Below are positions 5,390 through 6,640 of a stretch of DNA of 6,640 nucleotides, piece after piece. Below the pieces are notes generated by a model. It saw only the letters and a program-made list of their open reading frames with translations, had not been told where the DNA came from and searched no databases. The stretch's first letter is position 1; each line of letters starts with the position of its first letter. Made by a program: the position numbers and the translations under genes. The stretch covers positions 1-6,640 of the forward strand of contig CAMLNK010000229.1 of NCBI GenBank assembly GCA_946481035.1, in the 5' to 3' direction. The DNA is from an uncultured Dyadobacter sp. GTDB taxonomy: Bacteria; Bacteroidota; Bacteroidia; Cytophagales; Spirosomataceae.

Positions 5390-5824
5390 CCGCTGTTTGT
5401 CTTCAAAAGCATACCACTCAAAATAATGCCATCTTCACCGGGTGCCTTTCAGCAAGCCGCCAAGCGGGCTGCTTGTCAGGCTATCAGCGAAGTCAAAAAG
5501 GTGTTGGTTGCTTTCTCTATGATATTTGACCAGCTTTTTGCTTACAGGACCCGCGCAAACCATCGGCATCCGGGGTACCCCTTTAAGTTCTTTTAAAGAA
5601 ACGAGATGAAACTATTAGATAGGGTAAACATACAAAGGTGTTTCTTAAATGTTCCCTCCCGTGGTGGGGACATTTTTCGTTAGCTGTGATGGCATCAGTG
5701 TTCATCATGGAAGACATTGACCCGAAATCCCGCAAGCTTCTTTAGTGGTGTGTATTGCCCCACCCATACTTTTTACCAAAGCTTTTTCTAATACCTATTA
5801 TACCAACTAACCTAACTATTGTTT
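5390..5824. other. leader and intergenic region before the SusC-like gene
   Basis: No firm gene is seen in these 435 bases. The frame 5426-5596 (56 residues, MPSSPGAFQQAAKRAACQAI...) is open but has no ribosome site. A tiny frame at 5606-5683 (25 residues) overlaps the hairpin at 5647-5675. Other structure includes an eight-of-nine-pair inverted repeat, CAAGCCGCC/GGCTGCTTG, near 5453-5476, the palindrome GGGGTACCCC (5572-5581), and CTTTAA/TTAAAG (5581-5586, 5593-5598). TACTTTTT at 5767-5774 matches seven of eight bases of the -7 consensus and could start the receptor mRNA, but it has no clear -33 partner. Confidence 0.4.
5647..5675 (+). terminator. hairpin followed by short T-run
   Basis: AAATGTTCCC (5647-5656) pairs with GGGGACATTT (5666-5675) through ten pairs including one G-U, around a nine-base loop; two more T follow and then CGTT. 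The GC part plus T-tract fits a weak intrinsic terminator for transcripts coming from the left. Because it lies 150 bases ahead of the SusC-like gene it could also be a leader attenuator or structured 5' region. Confidence 0.4.
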
Positions 5825-6640
5825 ATGCTTAAATACTATCTACTCTTCTTTTTGCTTCTTGCCGCGATTTGTCCGGATGCTGCCGCCCAAAGCAAAACAA
5901 TTACGGGAAAAGTCAAGGCAGCCGATGGCTCTGAATTGCCCGGAGTATCAGTGTTTGTACCGGGAACAAGCAGTGGGACAACTACTAATGAAAATGGCGC
6001 TTTTTCTATCGCGGTGGCCCAGGACGTAAAAGCACTCGTATTTAGCTTTGTCGGCTTTGAAGTGCAGACAGTTGAAATCGGCGCCATGACCGAGTTGAAC
6101 GTTACGATGGCTTTGTCAGACATGGTCCTCTCAGAGGTTATTGTAACAGGGGCTTACGGCGCAAAAACATCATCACGCGCGACTACGTATAGCGCGCAGG
6201 TTGTCAAAGATGAACAGTTAAACACGATTCGTCAGACCAACATCAACAATGCTCTTGCAGGCAAGGTCGCCGGTATACAAGTCAGAAGCCAGTCTGTTGC
6301 TGCGCTAGGACGGAACACGGAAGTAAGGCTCAGGGGAGCATCCGGCTTTGGGACTGGTTCAGGAGCGCTCTATGTGGTAAACGGAACGATCCTGCCCAAT
6401 GCTGACGATGTCAACCTGGATGACATCGAGACAATATCGGTACTTCAGGGCCCCGCCGCCGCTGCCCAGTTTGGTGCCCAGGGCGCAAACGGTGCAATCG
6501 TGATTACATTGAAGCGAGGAGTTAAGGCGCTGGGAACAGGCGTTACCCTAAACTTGGGAGCACAATTTGATAAAGTGAACATCTTGCCAAATTATCAGAA
6601 TTCTTATGCAGGTGGATCATCTTCTGAACTTGTAAAATAC
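5825..6640 (+). CDS. SusC/RagA-family TonB-dependent outer-membrane receptor (N-terminal part)
   Basis: The frame runs from ATG 5825 to the window edge, 272 codons, about a quarter of the usual 1000-residue family length. Residues 1-21 are a signal peptide (MLKYYLLFFLLLAAICPDAAA, cleavage before Q22). Residues 25 to about 100 form the carboxypeptidase-regulatory-like domain (ITGKV, then LPGVSVFVPGTSSGTTT, then LVFSFVGFEV). SEVIVTG at 103-109 is the TonB-box-like link. The plug follows with INNALAGKVAGIQV, RLRGASGFG, LYVVNG (182-187) and GANGAIVITLKRG (220-232), the standard SusC order. Such receptors import glycans or other large substrates with a SusD-like lipoprotein, usually encoded directly downstream and so outside this window. 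Plug motifs are slightly divergent: VVNG instead of VVDG, and VLQGPAAAAQFG instead of the common VLKDASAxAxYG. The substrate cannot be inferred. Confidence 0.95.
   Translation, partial: MLKYYLLFFLLLAAICPDAAAQSKTITGKVKAADGSELPGVSVFVPGTSSGTTTNENGAFSIAVAQDVKALVFSFVGFEVQTVEIGAMTELNVTMALSDMVLSEVIVTGAYGAKTSSRATTYSAQVVKDEQLNTIRQTNINNALAGKVAGIQVRSQSVAALGRNTEVRLRGASGFGTGSGALYVVNGTILPNADDVNLDDIETISVLQGPAAAAQFGAQGANGAIVITLKRGVKALGTGVTLNLGAQFDKVNILPNYQNSYAGGSSSELVKY

Noticed and set aside
5836..6123. Minus-strand open frame of 95 codons
   Set aside because: It is antisense to the SusC-like gene, which is unambiguous.
1..6640. CRISPR array, tRNA, IS element or defence/toxin-antitoxin system
   Set aside because: No regularly spaced repeats, no TTCGA T-loop in cloverleaf context, no transposase-like frame or paired terminal repeats, and no toxin-antitoxin pair could be found.

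Overview
The window looks like chromosomal DNA of a member of the Bacteroidota, probably a Cytophagales- or Sphingobacteriia-like soil or water bacterium. Three things point there: a SusC/RagA-type TonB-dependent receptor at the right edge, a perfect Bacteroidota-type promoter (TTTG, 19 bases, TACTTTTG) at 1007-1037, and weak Shine-Dalgarno signals at most starts. The genus cannot be fixed from this sequence.

Left part (1-1721): after a possible gene tail at the edge, two small membrane-protein genes lie on the minus strand. One is a DoxX-like protein and the other an unnamed four-helix protein, and they overlap by 20 bases. They diverge from a MarR-family regulator on the plus strand. The 112-base spacer holds the minus-strand promoter and two strong overlapping palindromes placed on its -33 element and spacer. 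This is a compact MarR switch, plausibly for an electrophile or quinone stress response.

Middle part (1722-4247): a Crp/Fnr-family regulator is followed by a DJ-1/PfpI (Hsp31-like) gene with an N-terminal signal peptide and a possible second, cytoplasmic start. A CRP-type box, GTGAT-CTAC-ATCAC, begins one base after the regulator's stop codon. The regulator's recognition helix carries the RE...R residues that read GTGA half-sites in E. coli CRP, so regulation of the DJ-1 gene by its neighbour is a concrete hypothesis. A predicted lipoprotein of unknown family follows.

Right part (4248-6640): about 1.58 kb holds no convincing intact gene. It contains AT-rich DNA, several inverted repeats, a possible decayed head of an exported (SusC-like) protein at 5198-5389, and a hairpin in the presumed leader of the receptor gene. 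The SusC-like gene starts at 5825 and runs off the window after 272 codons, covering signal peptide, carboxypeptidase-regulatory-like domain and most of the plug.

I found no CRISPR array, tRNA, rRNA, insertion sequence or defence system. The most interesting content is regulatory: the MarR palindromes, the CRP box and the dual-start DJ-1 gene.
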